Shown here in pieces: positions 24,800 through 37,046 of a DNA stretch of 64,000 nt. The number at the start of each line of letters is the position of its first letter. Within the stretch, counting starts at the first letter, position 1. A program made the translations under genes and the position numbers. Under the pieces are notes generated by a model, which was not told where the DNA came from, ran no database searches, and was given only the letters and a program-made list of their open reading frames with translations. Source of the stretch: Trebouxia sp. TZW2008 (lineage: Eukaryota; Chlorophyta; Trebouxiophyceae; Trebouxiales; Trebouxiaceae); assembly GCA_002118135.1 (NCBI GenBank), contig BDIU01000242.1:125870-189869 (forward strand), in the 5' to 3' direction.

Positions 24800-25760
24800 T
24801 GCTAGCAGCACATCCACCTCACTCAAGGTCTTGAGCTGCTTGAGCAATAAATACCCTGCGAGAGCTTTTGTACCTTTTGCACAAAAAATGTCACAGGCTG
24901 CTGCTCAAGCAAGTGAGGTGGAATGCAGCAGGCCGGACAACTTCATATGTGCTCCAAAACCAATCACATTCCACCATGCATGACCTACCATGTGTGCCTC
25001 ACAAATAAAGCTCAAACAAGCTGTACTTGTGAAGGGTTGTGGTGTCAAGAGTCTGTTGCAGCATGCATTTTTCAATGCTGGACACCATTCCTGCAGTCCT
25101 GCAAGCTCAGCTTATGTCCAGACTAGCCTTGGGTGCAGCATGTCCCATGTGACACATTCTGACATACATTTGCTTGTGTTTCGTCAAACTTCGGCTGAAT
25201 CTGCCAGCATCACATTCACTTCTTCTTGTACTCAAGAGTCCTCAGCTGCTGAGGCAGTTCCTCATGAGCATCTTTGGTACATAAGCCCTCATAGGCAGCT
25301 GCTTCAGCAGCTGAGATAGAGTGCGGCAGCCTGGACAGCCTCAATTGTTTGAGATCATGAACGCAGATCTGCTGCAAGATCGATTTACCTCAAAACTGCT
25401 TCTGGCACCAGGTCCTTTTGATGCATTATGGGAAGAGTGTGCTCAGATGTGGCACATTGTGACAACCTTGAATGGTTGACATCATTTCTTCAGTCCTGCT
25501 GAGACACTGTTGCATCATCAGTTTGCACCAAAATGCCCCTAGGTCTGTAATTGCCCATATGACGCATTGTACCACAAGTTTGCTTGAGTTCTATGATTCT
25601 TGGCCCGAAGTCTGTCAGCAGCACTGCCTTCAGCAGCAGCACCTCACCCCTTGTATTCAAGAGTCCTTAGCTGCTGAAGCAGGCATTTCCAAAAGCATTT
25701 GTACCAAAGGCTTCTGAAACACTGCTTGAGCAGCTGCACATCCTCAGATAACAAGATGAG
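24800..25760 (+). repeat. Tandem repeat, unit about 415 bp
   Basis: Two long units (about 25085-25350 and 25490-25745) and a partial earlier one share TTC(C/A)GTCCTGC, GACACATT/GACGCATT, TTTGCTTG, CAAGAGTCCT(C/T)AGCTGCTGA, TTTG(T/G)TAC and CTTCAGCAGCTG/CTTGAGCAGCTG. Confidence 0.65.
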
Positions 25761-26149
25761 AAGACAGTGACGCCACAATGTTCATATTGACAAGCTGTAC
25801 TGCAGCCATTTGCCACATCACACAAGATTGCCTAGTACTGTAACTTCTCTTTGCAAGGACACTCGATGTAAGAGCATTCTTGATGCAAAAACAGTGCAGT
25901 TGGAAGCCAATCACTGCACTCTCATTGCAGTGGTCCTTTTGAGGAAGGACAAGTTGATGTAGGGACAGATTCCTTGGCAACCAAAGCAGTTGTCACAGAG
26001 AGAAGTCACTGTCCGTCTCTAGTGAGCTCAGATGATTGTCTGCCTTTGTCCATCAAGTTACCTCAGTGACTTGAGCTCATGTAAAGCCATGCAGGCTAAC
26101 TCATGTCTAGAAGCCTTCCAAGATTTGAATGACTTAGTGCTTTGGCATT

Positions 26150-26640
26150 TCTGCATGTTCTTGCATGTTACAGCTCAGTCCATTGAGCCTTTCACGACTT
26201 AACTTGGACTGAGCTGCAACTGAAGCACAGCAGCATACATGACAAGCCAATGCAGCATGGCAACTGCATCTCAACAACGTGAACAAGCTCTTGTGCACAA
26301 CATGGTCAGTGCTTCTCTGCAGGAGTCGGCAAAAGCAGAATGGCTTGTTGCATTGGCGTGGCTGTGTGTTCCTGAGCTTGCCACAGCTCAGATGTATGCA
26401 CCCCTCAAAACTCAACTTAATGCTGAGTCGACAGGATCCATACTCTGAGCTGCAACTGAGGCGCAACAGCATACATGACAAGCCAATGCAGCATGGCAAG
26501 TGCATCTCAACAAGGTGAACAATCTGGTGTGCACAGCATGGTCAGTGCTTCTCTGCAGGGGTTGGCAAAAGCAGAATAGTTTGTTGCGTCGGCATGTTTG
26601 CATGTTCCTGAGCTTGCCATAGCTCAGTCTGAGAACTGAT
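26150..26640 (+). repeat. Tandem repeat, unit about 235 bp
   Basis: Two units share GAGCTGCAACTGA, AACAGCATACATGACAAGCC or the close AGCAGCATACATGACAAGCC, CAATGCAGCATGGCAA, CATGGTCAGTGCTTCTCTGC and GTTCCTGAGCTTGCCA. A partial unit precedes them. Confidence 0.8.
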
Positions 26641-27199
26641 TGCCTACTCTTACTGAGGTGACGATCAGCTGGAAGAGTGGGCTGCATCAACAGGATGAAA
26701 ACATACAAGGGAGGCCAATGCAGAAAACCATCCTCTTTGACGAGCTTATATGCAAGAGTTGCAAAACCTTTTCACGCAGCTGTTTGCCACTGCGATTTTG
26801 TCAAGGTAGTTTTGCACACAGCACTAGCTCTTGGGACAGGATCGGCGTCATGCAGCAAGCATGACTGACAGAAGCAACGCAGATCTCAGTTACAGCAATG
26901 TTCAGCACGGGCAAGCACACAACATCTAGTATTGCTGACTATGTTACACTGCAGCAAACTGTCAGTTGATGGGAAGACTACAAGACTGCCCATAATCAGA
27001 TGAATAAGCACAGATGCAAATAGCTCATGCTGGCTCTTGGTGCAGTCAGTGGCTACTGCACAGACATGATGCTGGGTCTTGGAGTTGGACCCAGCTGCAT
27101 GAGCTTTGGACATGCCACAAGCTCATGCCGCTGCATGCAACCCCAAGACCTGATAGTAGGCAGTCATGACTTGCATTCCAGTCACAATCCTTGCCTGTG

Positions 27200-28980
27200 G
27201 AAGGATGCTGTGCTATGCCTCTGGCAAGTTCTTGCAATGCAGTGAAAGGAAAAGGAAGATGTCTACGCCGGTGTCATAGACGCTGGCGTCCCTTTGTAAT
27301 GCATTGCATGGGCAAACAGCTTATGCAACTTTGGCAGTGTGTGTTGCCTACTCTCATCATCTTCAGCACAGCCTGTAACTGGTGAGAGTCTGGCCAGATG
27401 CAGGCTACGGTGAAGAATGCTGAATGCAGGCAGCCCCTACCGCTCATGTGCAACATATTGCTGATCGTGTGTTGACCAGATTGCATTAACTGGATACTTG
27501 TTGTGCTCAGCCACCTACACGTATCATCTTCAGCACAGCGTGTAAGTGGTGAGAGTCTGACAATGAACAGGAGGTCGCAGAAAACAATGAGTGTAGGTGC
27601 CTTGTGCTGCAAGCGTGCGTTAGCATGCTGGTCCATTGATCAGATCTCATGCGCAAAGGGCACCGCTGTGCTTGCAAGCCAGAAGTGCTGTGCCTCTAGC
27701 GTGCTTGTACATTGCACTGAACACATCAGCGGTTGTCTGATCAGTGGCAGTGTGAACTGTGTGCACCCAAGCATCTACAGCACAGCCTGGCAGTGGCAAG
27801 AGTCTGACCACTACAAGGACATATTGGAGATGCTGAGTGCAGGCAGCCCCTACTGATCATCTGCAAAGGCTTGCTAGTGTATTGATCAGATTGCAAAGTC
27901 AAAGGCCATCCTGTGCCTGCAAGCCATCAATGCCACGCCTCTGATGTGTTTGGGCATTGCAGAAAATGCATCAGCAGTTGTCTGATCAGTGGCAGTTTGA
28001 ACAGCCTGCACTGAGTATCCACAGCACAGCCTGGCAGTGGTCAGACTCTCACCTGCAGTGGCGGGAGTCTGACCACTACTAGCATGTGCGGGAAGATGCT
28101 GAGTGTAGGTGACTTGTGCTGCAAGCGTGCAATAGCATGCTGGGCCATTGACAAGATCTCATGCGCAAAGGGCACCCCTGTGCTTGCAAGCCAGAAATGC
28201 TGTGCCTCTAGCGTGCTTGTGCATTGCAGTGAATGCATCAGCAGTTGTCTGATCAGTGGCAGCGTGAACTGTGTGCACTCAGCATCTACCGCACAGCCTG
28301 CAGTGGTGAGAGCCTGACCACGTCAAGCAGATGATGGGAGATGCTGAGTGTAGGCAATCCCTACCGATCATGTGCAGAATGTTGCTGCCGCATTGAGCAG
28401 TCTGCAAGGTCAAAGACCACCCTGTGCTTGCAAGCTGTGAATGCTGTATATGAATGCTGCATACCTCTGGCGCCTTCAAGCAATGCAGTAAACACATCAG
28501 CAGCTTCTTGAATGTGTACAGAGTGTCTTGCAAATAAACATCATCTTCACCGCACCATGTAGGTGGAGAGTCTCTGACCACACGCGCATGCAGGGTTTCC
28601 TGAGAGATGTTGTTTGCTGTTGACGCATGCCGCATGCGGTACAAAAGGGTGCTGAGGCATTGATCAGATTGTAAAGACAAAGGACATGCTGTGCTTGCAA
28701 GTTAGGAACGCTGTGGCGCGCTTGTGCAATGCAGTCACTGCATCAGCAGCCTTTTGAGCGTTGCCAGTGTGACATATCCACACTCACCATCTGAAACCCA
28801 ACCTGAAAGTGGTGAGGGGTCTTACCACTTGCAGACAGAGTGACAGATGTTGAGTACAGGCAACAATACCATCCATGAGCAAAAGAGGCTTATGCAGTGA
28901 TAAGGATGCCAGGCAATAGGCCATCAGTGCTTACAAACTAGGAACACTATGCCTCTAGCATGTTTGTGCCATGCAGTGCA
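27200..28980 (+). repeat. Satellite-like array, ~255-bp monomers in a ~511-bp higher-order unit
   Basis: Segments such as CTTGTGCTGCAAGCGTGC, GATCTCATGCGCAAAGGGCA and GTGCCTCTAGCGTGCTTGT recur with about 511-bp spacing (27.60 and 28.11 kb). Alternate, more divergent monomers lie between them (27.85, 28.35 and 28.65 kb). TTGTCTGATCAGTGGCAG is present in each well-preserved monomer. Confidence 0.75.
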
Positions 28981-29159
28981 TGAACCAACAGCTTCACAAC
29001 CATTTACAGTGGATTGGACGGGACCATGACCCCACCCCCCCGTGAGGCGTGCCTTGCGTCGAGAGCTTGGTCCAGTTCACTTGCCAGCCAGCGGACATCT
29101 TGTTCATTCTGCTAGCTATTGATGGGACCAGGCACTTTCACATCTTGATTGATGCTTGG

Positions 29160-30150
29160 AAACACATGCAGGTGGGGTCTCAAAACAGCTGAGTATGCAT
29201 GTCAGTGACGCATGAGTGATGACTCAAAGCCCAATCCAAAGACTGGCTGGCAGCTTTGACCAGGGTGCTTGCTGGCTGGTGATGGGCATAGGCTCTGATC
29301 ATGTTCTTCCATCTGTATGATGCATGCCTCCCAGGGCTTGAACACTAAGATTTGATTGATGGCTGGAAGCATATGCAGGTGTTGGTCTTCAAGCAGGTGA
29401 GCATGCACGTCAGCAGATGCATGAATGATGACTCAGAGCCTACTCCCAAGATTCACCAGCAGACATGACCAGGCTGTCTGCTGGCTGATGATGGGAGTAG
29501 GCTCTGATCATATTCTTCATCTGTATGATGCACGCCTCCCAGGGCTTGCACATATTCACTGATGCCTCAAAGTATAGGCAGTTGGAGGTCTGGAAACAGC
29601 AGCGCATGCATGTTAGCAGATGTGCAAACGATGGCTCAGAAACCAGTTCAACCACAAGCTAGCAAACGTGACCAAGGTGCTTGCTGCCCGGTGACCATCT
29701 CAGGCTCTGACCAAGCACTGCATATTGTTGATGCAGTATCCCCAGCATACAAACATCCCCACAAATGGCTGATCAATTGCCACAAGCCCTGAATGCATAC
29801 CAGATGTGCAAGGGGCCTGATCAGAGAGGCGGGCTGCTGCAGAGCAGTACGTGACGGGCATACTTCTGTCTGGCATGAATGATGGCTCAGAGAGCAGATC
29901 AACCACAAGCTAGCAGACGTGACCAGAATGCCTGCTGGCCGGTGATTGTCTCAGGCTCTGACCAAGCACTGGATATTGGTGATGCATCCCCCAGCATACA
30001 AACATCTCCACAAATGGCTGATCAATTGCCACAAGCGCTGAATGCATACCAGATGTGCATGGGGCCTGATCAAAGAGGTGGGCTGCTGCAGAGCAATGCA
30101 TGAGGGGCATAATTCCCTCTGGCATGCTCATCAACAGCCCATCAGACGCA
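29160..30150 (+). repeat. Tandem repeat, unit about 240 bp
   Basis: Four units share ATGA(A/G)TGATG(A/G)CTCAGAG, GACCA(A/G)G(G/T)TGCTTGCTGG and AGGCTCTGA(T/C)CA. The last two also share CCCAGCATACAAACATC and ACAAATGGCTGATCAATTGC and are over 85% alike by eye. Confidence 0.75.
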
Positions 30151-30339
30151 TCCGATGGGTGTAGTAACAGCATATGCCCGAGCAAGGAGGGGGTCAGGTG
30201 CATGGCAAAGAGGCTGACCTTTCGTCTTCAGTGACATTGACATTCAGCACCCCACATATGCAGCAGCCTCAAGTGAACTGCCCAGACTGCACTGGGACAC
30301 ATAACGGATGAGCAGGGAGGCTAACCTAAGGGCTCAGCA

Positions 30340-31150
30340 ACTGCATAGCAGTCTGTATGTTCTGGAGGCAGAGTTCCCTCCATCCCTCCCATGAAGAGAT
30401 CAATGCCAGACTGAAAGACGGGATTGAAACCAGAATTAGCACTGGTTCAAGCATGCAGAACATGAGCATGGAGGCTGACCTGAAGGTTCAAGCAACTTTG
30501 CAAATTTGTTCTGCAGGGCCAAGAGTCACTCCATCATCACTCCCACAAAGAGATCAGAGTCAGACTGACAAACGGAATTGCAATCATATGATCAGATGTA
30601 CAGTTGTATCAAGCATGCATAAGATGTGCAGGGAGGCTGACCAGTGGAGTGGTGCATGCGGTGCAGAAGGTCCTCCAACCTGCCCAACTGGTTCAGCGCC
30701 CATTCCGACCGCCCATCTCCTTCCCTCGCCTCCTGCAATTACAACCAGCAGGTTAGGCAAATGACAACAATGGTGAGGAGGGTCGGGATTGAGCTGTGCG
30801 CACGGTTCTCCAACCTATTCAACTGCTTCAGCGCCCACTCCCGCCTCCCATTTTTCTACCTCACCTCCTGTGGTCATGCGCAAAGAACACTCAACAGCAG
30901 CTTAGAGACAGATTGCATGGAATCATTGAAGTTTGCAGCTTCAGCAGCAAAGTTTGACAGCTGAAGTTGCAGATTGGTTCATTGGCTCAGCGCCCACTCC
31001 AGCCTCCCATCCCCCTCTCTTGCCTCCTGCAATTATAAATGAAACACATTGAAACAGACAACAATTTAATAAGGACAGTCACAGCGCAACAGCTGGCACA
31101 GCGCCTGATCAGCCTGAAATCCTTCTCCTTTATCTCCTGCACTGTTAGTC
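30340..31150 (+). repeat. Two interleaved tandem repeats
   Basis: Units with (G/C)AAGAGATCA..(G/C)AGACTGA occur at about 30390 and 30550. They are followed by four units with TTCAGCGCCCA(C/T)TCC..CC and CTCCTGCAATTA at about 30690, 30825, 30985 and 31100. Confidence 0.65.
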
Positions 31151-32036
31151 ATGAGTTAATCCAGTCACAGATCAGGCAGCTTTGAGCTCTGATCAAATGT
31201 ACAGAGAGACTAGTGGTGTGCCCTGAGCGTCCGCTGCACAACTGTGTTAAAATTTAGTAGATTTAGGGTTCAAATTATACAGGTGACAGCAGAGGCTATG
31301 GCCTATAGAACAGAATCGTGAATTTAGCAGGTAAATTTACAGATCTGTATGCGCCCACTCCAGCCTGCCAAAATCCTCCCTGCACCCACCACCTCAACTG
31401 TGATCACTAAGACTTGCACTCAAATATAAATCTGCATGTTATTGATAAATCTTAGAATAAAGTTGCAAGCTAATCATTTCACTGCAGACTGAGTTTGCTT
31501 AAGCCACAGACTCCGCAGCTTGAAATTGAAGCCAACCTGCAACCCCTGGCCCTCACTGTCTACAGCCACAAACCCAACCAACAAGTCAAGACACTTGTGC
31601 AAGCTTGGGTGGGTGCAATGCCAGGTCAGGAAACTTGGCTAGACAGATGTAATCAGGAACAGGAGACAGTTTGCCAGCTGGATCAGCAGTGTCCACTCTA
31701 GCTGCTGATCTGCTTTGTCCTCATTTCAGATAACAAGTTTGGTAAGCCTTTCTGTATCGGCACAGTTTTACCACAGATTCTTGTCAATTTCAGCACAGAT
31801 CTGTCATACAGACTGAACCAAGACACAGCCAACAGATGACCCTCCCAAGCTTCTCTTATGCCCTCTGTAATGACATTGCAAAGACATGTCATACAGTTTG
31901 AACATGCTTTGGCAATACAGACTGAGCTAATCAGGATCAACATTCACAATAATAGTCACGCACTGCATGTGATTTCAGCACTTGCTGTTTGATGTGGTCC
32001 ATGCAGAAAGCCCAAACAGCATTGTGCTGACGGCAA

Positions 32037-32135
32037 CTGTTCTTTCTGCCATGCCATGTTGACCTGCACCTGGTATCTGTACATCAGTCATGATACCTCC
32101 AAATGCAGGCCAACAGGGCATGGCAGAAAGAACAG
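32037..32135. other. Long fold-back: 31-bp near-perfect inverted repeat
   Basis: Left arm 32037-32067 pairs with right arm 32105-32135 with 29 of 31 positions complementary (core GTTCTTTCTGCCATGCC against GGCATGGCAGAAAGAAC). Inside the spacer, GGTATC (32072-32077) pairs with GATACC (32092-32097). A transcript of either strand would fold into a roughly 99-nt hairpin. It could be a miRNA-type precursor, a remnant inverted duplication or a MITE-like element. No transcription evidence is available from sequence. Confidence 0.55.
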
Positions 32136-32399
32136 CCATTTTCTGCACCAGGCATTTTGGCTTTCTTGACAAGCCACAGCAACTGTGACCAACAGCAATG
32201 GTCACAACCATATACAGCGCTGCATACAGCACTTGTCTTGTTGCTGTAGAGATGCCAGGCTGATCAATATGCCATTGCTGCATAGCACGCCAGAGCAGCT
32301 GCCTTGTCTTGGACATGTGTGGGAGTTTGTGTGCCTTCTATGCCCTAGACCATAAGCCCTGGGCAAGCTTACCTGCAGATGTGGCAGCCTACCATCACG

Positions 32400-32640
32400 C
32401 CCTACCATTGGCTGCTCAGCACCAGGGACAAAGGGCATGGCTGAACCAGCATGAGCGCTGTAATCCTGATTACCTGCATGCATCATGAATCATTCATTTT
32501 CTGCTCAGCACCAGGGACAAAAGGCATAGCTGAACCACCACTAGGGCCATACTTCTGATCATCTGCATGCATCATGAATCACTCATTTCCTGATCAGCAC
32601 CTGGAATGAAGGGCAGGGCAGAAACAGTAACAAAGGCAGG
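32400..32640 (+). repeat. Tandem repeat, unit about 97 bp
   Basis: Three units share CTCAGCACCAGGGACAAAGG, GGCATGGCTGAACCA and CTGCATGCATCATGAATCA. They start near 32412, 32506 and 32594; the last is the most divergent. Confidence 0.8.
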
Positions 32641-33060
32641 GCAGGAACAATGGAGCCAAATGCCTGACTTTCTGCTTCCATCACTGATGACTGATTGACA
32701 CATATGCTTGGCGGGTGTACAGCTATATATGACTGATATTAATGCAGTGAATACTGCCGCTGCAGTGTGCTAAGTTGCAGCAGACACAGGAAATTGACTA
32801 TTGTGACACCACATGTTTGACTGTAACAACATTAACACAGAAGTTGCAGAGCACAGAGTGGACCTATGTTACAGAAAACTGGACTTCATGCGCATGACCT
32901 ACATCGAAATAGACATTCACTACATCTGCTCAAGATCGCAAAGTCCAGATCATTCAGAGTCAACAGACAGTGCACATGTGCATACCCACATGTGTGAAAG
33001 GCTTTAAGCAACAATGTAGTACTATAAGCAAGCATTTGAAATAGTCAGGAATAGCGCTAC

Positions 33061-36000
33061 CTTGCATCCCACCGTGTTGGTTTGCTGCCATGCTGTTGCG
33101 GTCATGAGTCTGAGTTGAACCCTGGTACCCTAGCGGCCTTGAAGAGTGGGTTGAGTGGGGATCAGGGGTTGAGTCCCTGGGGCGCCTGGAGGGGCGATTC
33201 TGAGGGGTGAAAGATGACTTGTCTACTCCTAAGAAAGCAGCCTGAGCTGTTGCATTGCCTGGGGTTCTGTAGGGGCTCAATTCGTCAGCAAAGGGATTTG
33301 GCTGTATGGCATGAGCAGCATGGCGGTGATCCTTGAGCTGGTATGTGACAGAGGGACGGCGTTCGGCAAAATGAGCTTCAGCAGGACGGTTGTCATTGTG
33401 CTGGTAAGTGACAGAGGGGTGAGCTTTGTCAAACTGAGCTTCAACGCAACTATCACCTTTGTGTTGGTATGTGACAGGGGTGTGTGGTTTGGCAAAGTGA
33501 GTCTTGGAGGGCAGGTCGTCCTCAGCACCAGGGGGAAGATCATCCTCTGAATCATCCTCAGAGCCATAGTCAACCAGGCCTCCAACAAAGGCATTGCTGA
33601 CTGTTGCATTTGCATTGGGGCTGAAGAAGTGCTGATCAGGGGGCTGTTCATGGGGGATCTGCACTTTTTCCCTTGACTGTCCATGGTGAATTTGCAGTTC
33701 TGTCCTTGGTTGTGGATTTGGCGCAGGCCTTGCTGAGTGCTGCGTGTTGTAAGCCTGGGGATCCTCAACCTGGGTCTCATATGGGTGGTCATAGGATTGC
33801 TCAAATGGTGTATGCTCCAGAGGCTTCATCAAGGGGGGTTGGGAGTAGGTTTGCTGGGGTTGCTGAGGGTGGGTCTCTTTGGGGCGGGGCAAAGACTTCA
33901 CAAATTTGCGAGCGCTGGCATTGTGGCACTGCAGGGGTTTCAATGGCACTTGCTGAATAAGAGGCGCTGATCGGGCTGGCTGGCTGTTGTGCGGCTTCTG
34001 CAGACGCTGCTGTGGCCTCACAGCACCCCTATGTGGGTTGCCCTGGGGCTGGGGGTAAGGCTGGGTTTGAGGCTGGGGTGGGGTTTGGCGTCGGGGTGGA
34101 GTGTATACATTGAAATGATGTTCTGGTGGTGCCCTATGCCAGTGTGGGTTGCCTGAATGCTCCTCAGCGATTGTGGGGTGTGGTTGGGGTTGGGGAGGCA
34201 CATTAAAATCTTGTGGTGGTGCGCTGTGCCAGTGTGGGTTGCCTGGATGCTCCTCAGCGACTGGGGGGTGTGTTTGGAGTTGGGGATGCACATTGAAATC
34301 TGGTGGGGGTGGCGCACCACGCCAGTGTGGGTTGCCTGAATGGTCCTGAGCAACTGGTGGAGCAGCACCCCAAAAGCTGGCCTCAGAAGGAGGGGTGAGC
34401 TGGTGGGGTTCATTGGCCTCACCCCAGAAGGTTTGGCTGGGGTAGGGAGGAGGCAGTGGATGGGCAGGGGCCCTCGGTTGGGGTTCATTGGGTTCACCCC
34501 AAGCAGGCTGATTGGGTAAGGGAGCAGGAGGTGGAGGGGCCGGGGGCCCCTGAGTAGGCCCTTGGGGGGTTGCATAGGGGTCACTCCAGGTGGCTTGGTT
34601 GGGGTAGAGACGGGGAGGTGGAGGGGAAGGGGGGCCCTGAGGGGGTCCATTGGGCTCACTCCAGGCAGCTTGATTGGGGTAGGGAGAGGGAGGGGGAGGG
34701 GCAGGGGGTCCCTGGGGAGTTCCATTGGGGTCACCCCAGACGGGTTGATTGGGGTAGGGAGGAAGAGGCGGAGGAGCAGGGGCCCCATGGGCGGGTCTCT
34801 GTTGGGGTCCTTGAGGGTCCTGCTGTCCAGCAAAGTAGCCAGGCTGAGTGTCTGGAGGTGGGTAGTAAGCATGGGCCTGGTCAGACTGCAAGTCAGCCCA
34901 AAAGGCAGCAGGGTGGGCCGGCAAAGGGTGGGTGTGATGAGGAGGGGGAGGGGGTGCATTGGGTCTCATTGTTCTGCCAGCTCTGAAAGTTCTGCCTGGT
35001 GAGTGAGCGCGCAAATGAGGGGCTGTAGCTCTGCGCACTGGAAGCGCCCTATGCTGTCTGTTCATGCGATTCTGTGGCAACATGCTACTGCGCACATGAT
35101 GGGCGATAGCTCTGTGGACTTTTGTAATGCCAGATGGTTTAGCGGGCCCATCAGTTGCATGAGCCTTCTGGGCCTTTGCAACCATGGCCGGCTTGACAAT
35201 GCGAGCTGCAACTGTGGCTTTGCGAGTCTGCTTGCTTGCCTTGCGCTTTGTTGCAGCTGGCTTGGGTTGTGCTTTGGCAGGCTGTCGGGCTGTTTCAGCA
35301 TGATCAGAGTGAGGTGGGTTTGAAGGCAGTGACGCATCAGTGTTGGCATTGGCGTTTGCTGTGGGTAATGCATCAAATGCATCAACTGCCTTGTCATCCA
35401 GGTCTTGCTTACCCGCTTCTGGTGATGGGTCTGAAGCTGGGGGTGATGCTGTTGCAGCTTTTGGTGCTGGTTCTGCTGCTTTGACTGGTGTGGAAAGCTG
35501 CTTGCTGCGGGCATAGCGTTGACGCAGATTAGCCCTTAGGGCAGCTGCAACTGCTTTGTTCACACTTCTGAAGGGACCTAAGGGCAAACAGTCCATGACG
35601 GAGTCAGGAGCCAGATCGAGTTTGCCCTTTCTGGCTTTGGACTTCTTCTTGCGCTTGCTGACAACCTCAGGAACAATCTGTGCTGTGGGTGTGGCAACTT
35701 CAGCAGCAGTGGGTGATGCAGTCTCTGCATTTGGTGTGCTTGCTGGCTGTGCTACAGTAACTTCAGATTGAGGATTGTTGGTCGTGTTTGGTTGCTGTTC
35801 CACAGCTGCAGCAAGTTCAGGAGTACTGGGCGTGTTCGACAGCTGTGCTGCAGTGACAGCAGCTTGAGGACTGACTGGCGGGTGGATTTGCTGTTCTACC
35901 GGTGCAACAGGCTCAGGGGTACTGGGTGTGTCTGATTGCTGTGCTGCTGTTGCATCAGCGTCAGGTGAGTCAGGCATGATGGGTTGCTGTGCTGTGCCTG

Positions 36001-37046
36001 CTGCATCAGGTGCAGCAGAAGCAGGATTAGGAGTGCTTGGACGCTTCATAGGAGGCGTCAAATTTGGCTTTGGCATTGACATTGACATCGGCAATGGCCA
36101 GCACATGCCAGCACCACCAAATCTGGGTTGTCTGCCTCTCCCAGCGCCTGCAAACACTATGTCTAGCTCAGCAAATCAGCTTGTACAGCAGGAGCACAGC
36201 GTATGGGTGTTGGCAGAAACTCATCAAGCTATGACACTGAGTTGGCAGAGGACTGCAGAAACCGTGCCTTGTGTTGCGCATGCAGAGATGTGTGATACAG
36301 CACTGACACTTCAGCAGAGTGATTGTGACACACCTGAAAAGCCACTGTCGTTGCCAAATCTGCCCTGCCCTCTTGCAGCACTGTGCCTACCTCTGCTAGC
36401 AGCGTACATGGTAGCAGCACTGTAACACCTGCAACAAGTAGATGAACCGTTCAGTTGAACAGTTGGTCCTTGACTATGCTGCAACAGTGATTCGACAGAC
36501 AAGAAGTGAACAAGACCTGAGCAGCTAAGATCTGTGACCCTCTGCAGCTGCTCAACTCTAGATCTGGCCTGCAGATGCACAGAGTTGACTGGCGGACGTC
36601 CGGAACGTCGAGGGCTGACAGTGCGGGCGAGCCGATAGCAGTGGCTTGCAAAGCAACGTCCGGCACGTTGCACTTCTGCAAATGCCCAGGCGCACAGCAA
36701 TGAAGCGCAGCTGTCATCCAGGCGTGTACTGACCTGTGCGATATCTGCTGCTATCGACAGCCGCCTGCAGGCCTTCGACGGCTTTCTGCCGTTGCCGACC
36801 TAAACCTTCCGCAGCTATCCTGCGTGTGGCCTTGGCCGACTCTGCAGCACTGCTACAAGCACAGCACCGGGCAACAACGTCTTGTGGTCTGCTGTTTGCT
36901 GACACGCGCAGGTCGTTTACTTGCAGCGCAACCTTCTGAAGCAGCGTATGCATATTGTGTAACTTGAGATAGTTGCGTCGTGAGCGTCGTTTTGCTGGCG
37001 GGAAAGTGAACAGCTTATCCCTGCTTTCAGCAGAATCGGTGATCAT
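33061..37046 (-). CDS. Large Pro/Gln-rich repeat protein, function unknown
   Basis: Two exons: 37046-36734 (ATG at 37046) and 36147 down to a likely donor at 33061, joined at phase 1. If that donor is not used the frame closes at 32960. The protein exceeds 1100 residues. The N-terminal exon is basic and helical (MITDSAESRDKLFTFPPAKR). Exon 2 is low complexity with three internal repeat families: about five units YPNQ..W..PN.(P)QGPP.PPPP, three units EEH.GNPHWH.APP..FNV, and three units HFA...PSVTYQHKD. It also holds an acidic DYGSEDDSEDD patch and a single NPFADELSPYR motif; NPF is the EH-domain ligand known from endocytic adaptors. A scaffold role is inference only. I do not recognise a family. 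It is divergent from the armadillo gene. Confidence 0.65.

Larger units (their letters stand above)
22424..33060. other. Ten-kb gene-poor interval built of degenerate tandem repeats
   Basis: No exon with recognisable family features was found on either strand between the MYND gene and the Pro/Gln-rich gene. Open frames are short and repeated with the underlying DNA. Successive arrays with different unit lengths occupy most of it (described separately). Between them are plain stretches: 22626-23600, 25760-26140, 26660-27200 and 31150-32000, where I see nothing. Transcribed non-coding RNA cannot be excluded. Confidence 0.6.

Noticed and set aside
27503..28317. Paired open frames of similar sequence at 27.5 and 28.1 kb as a duplicated gene
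   Set aside because: Similarity follows the satellite unit, frames are broken in alternate monomers and no conserved protein motif is present.
29160..31150. Possible CRISPR-like array from regular repeats
   Set aside because: Units of 180-240 bp without short constant repeats and unique spacers, in a eukaryotic context.
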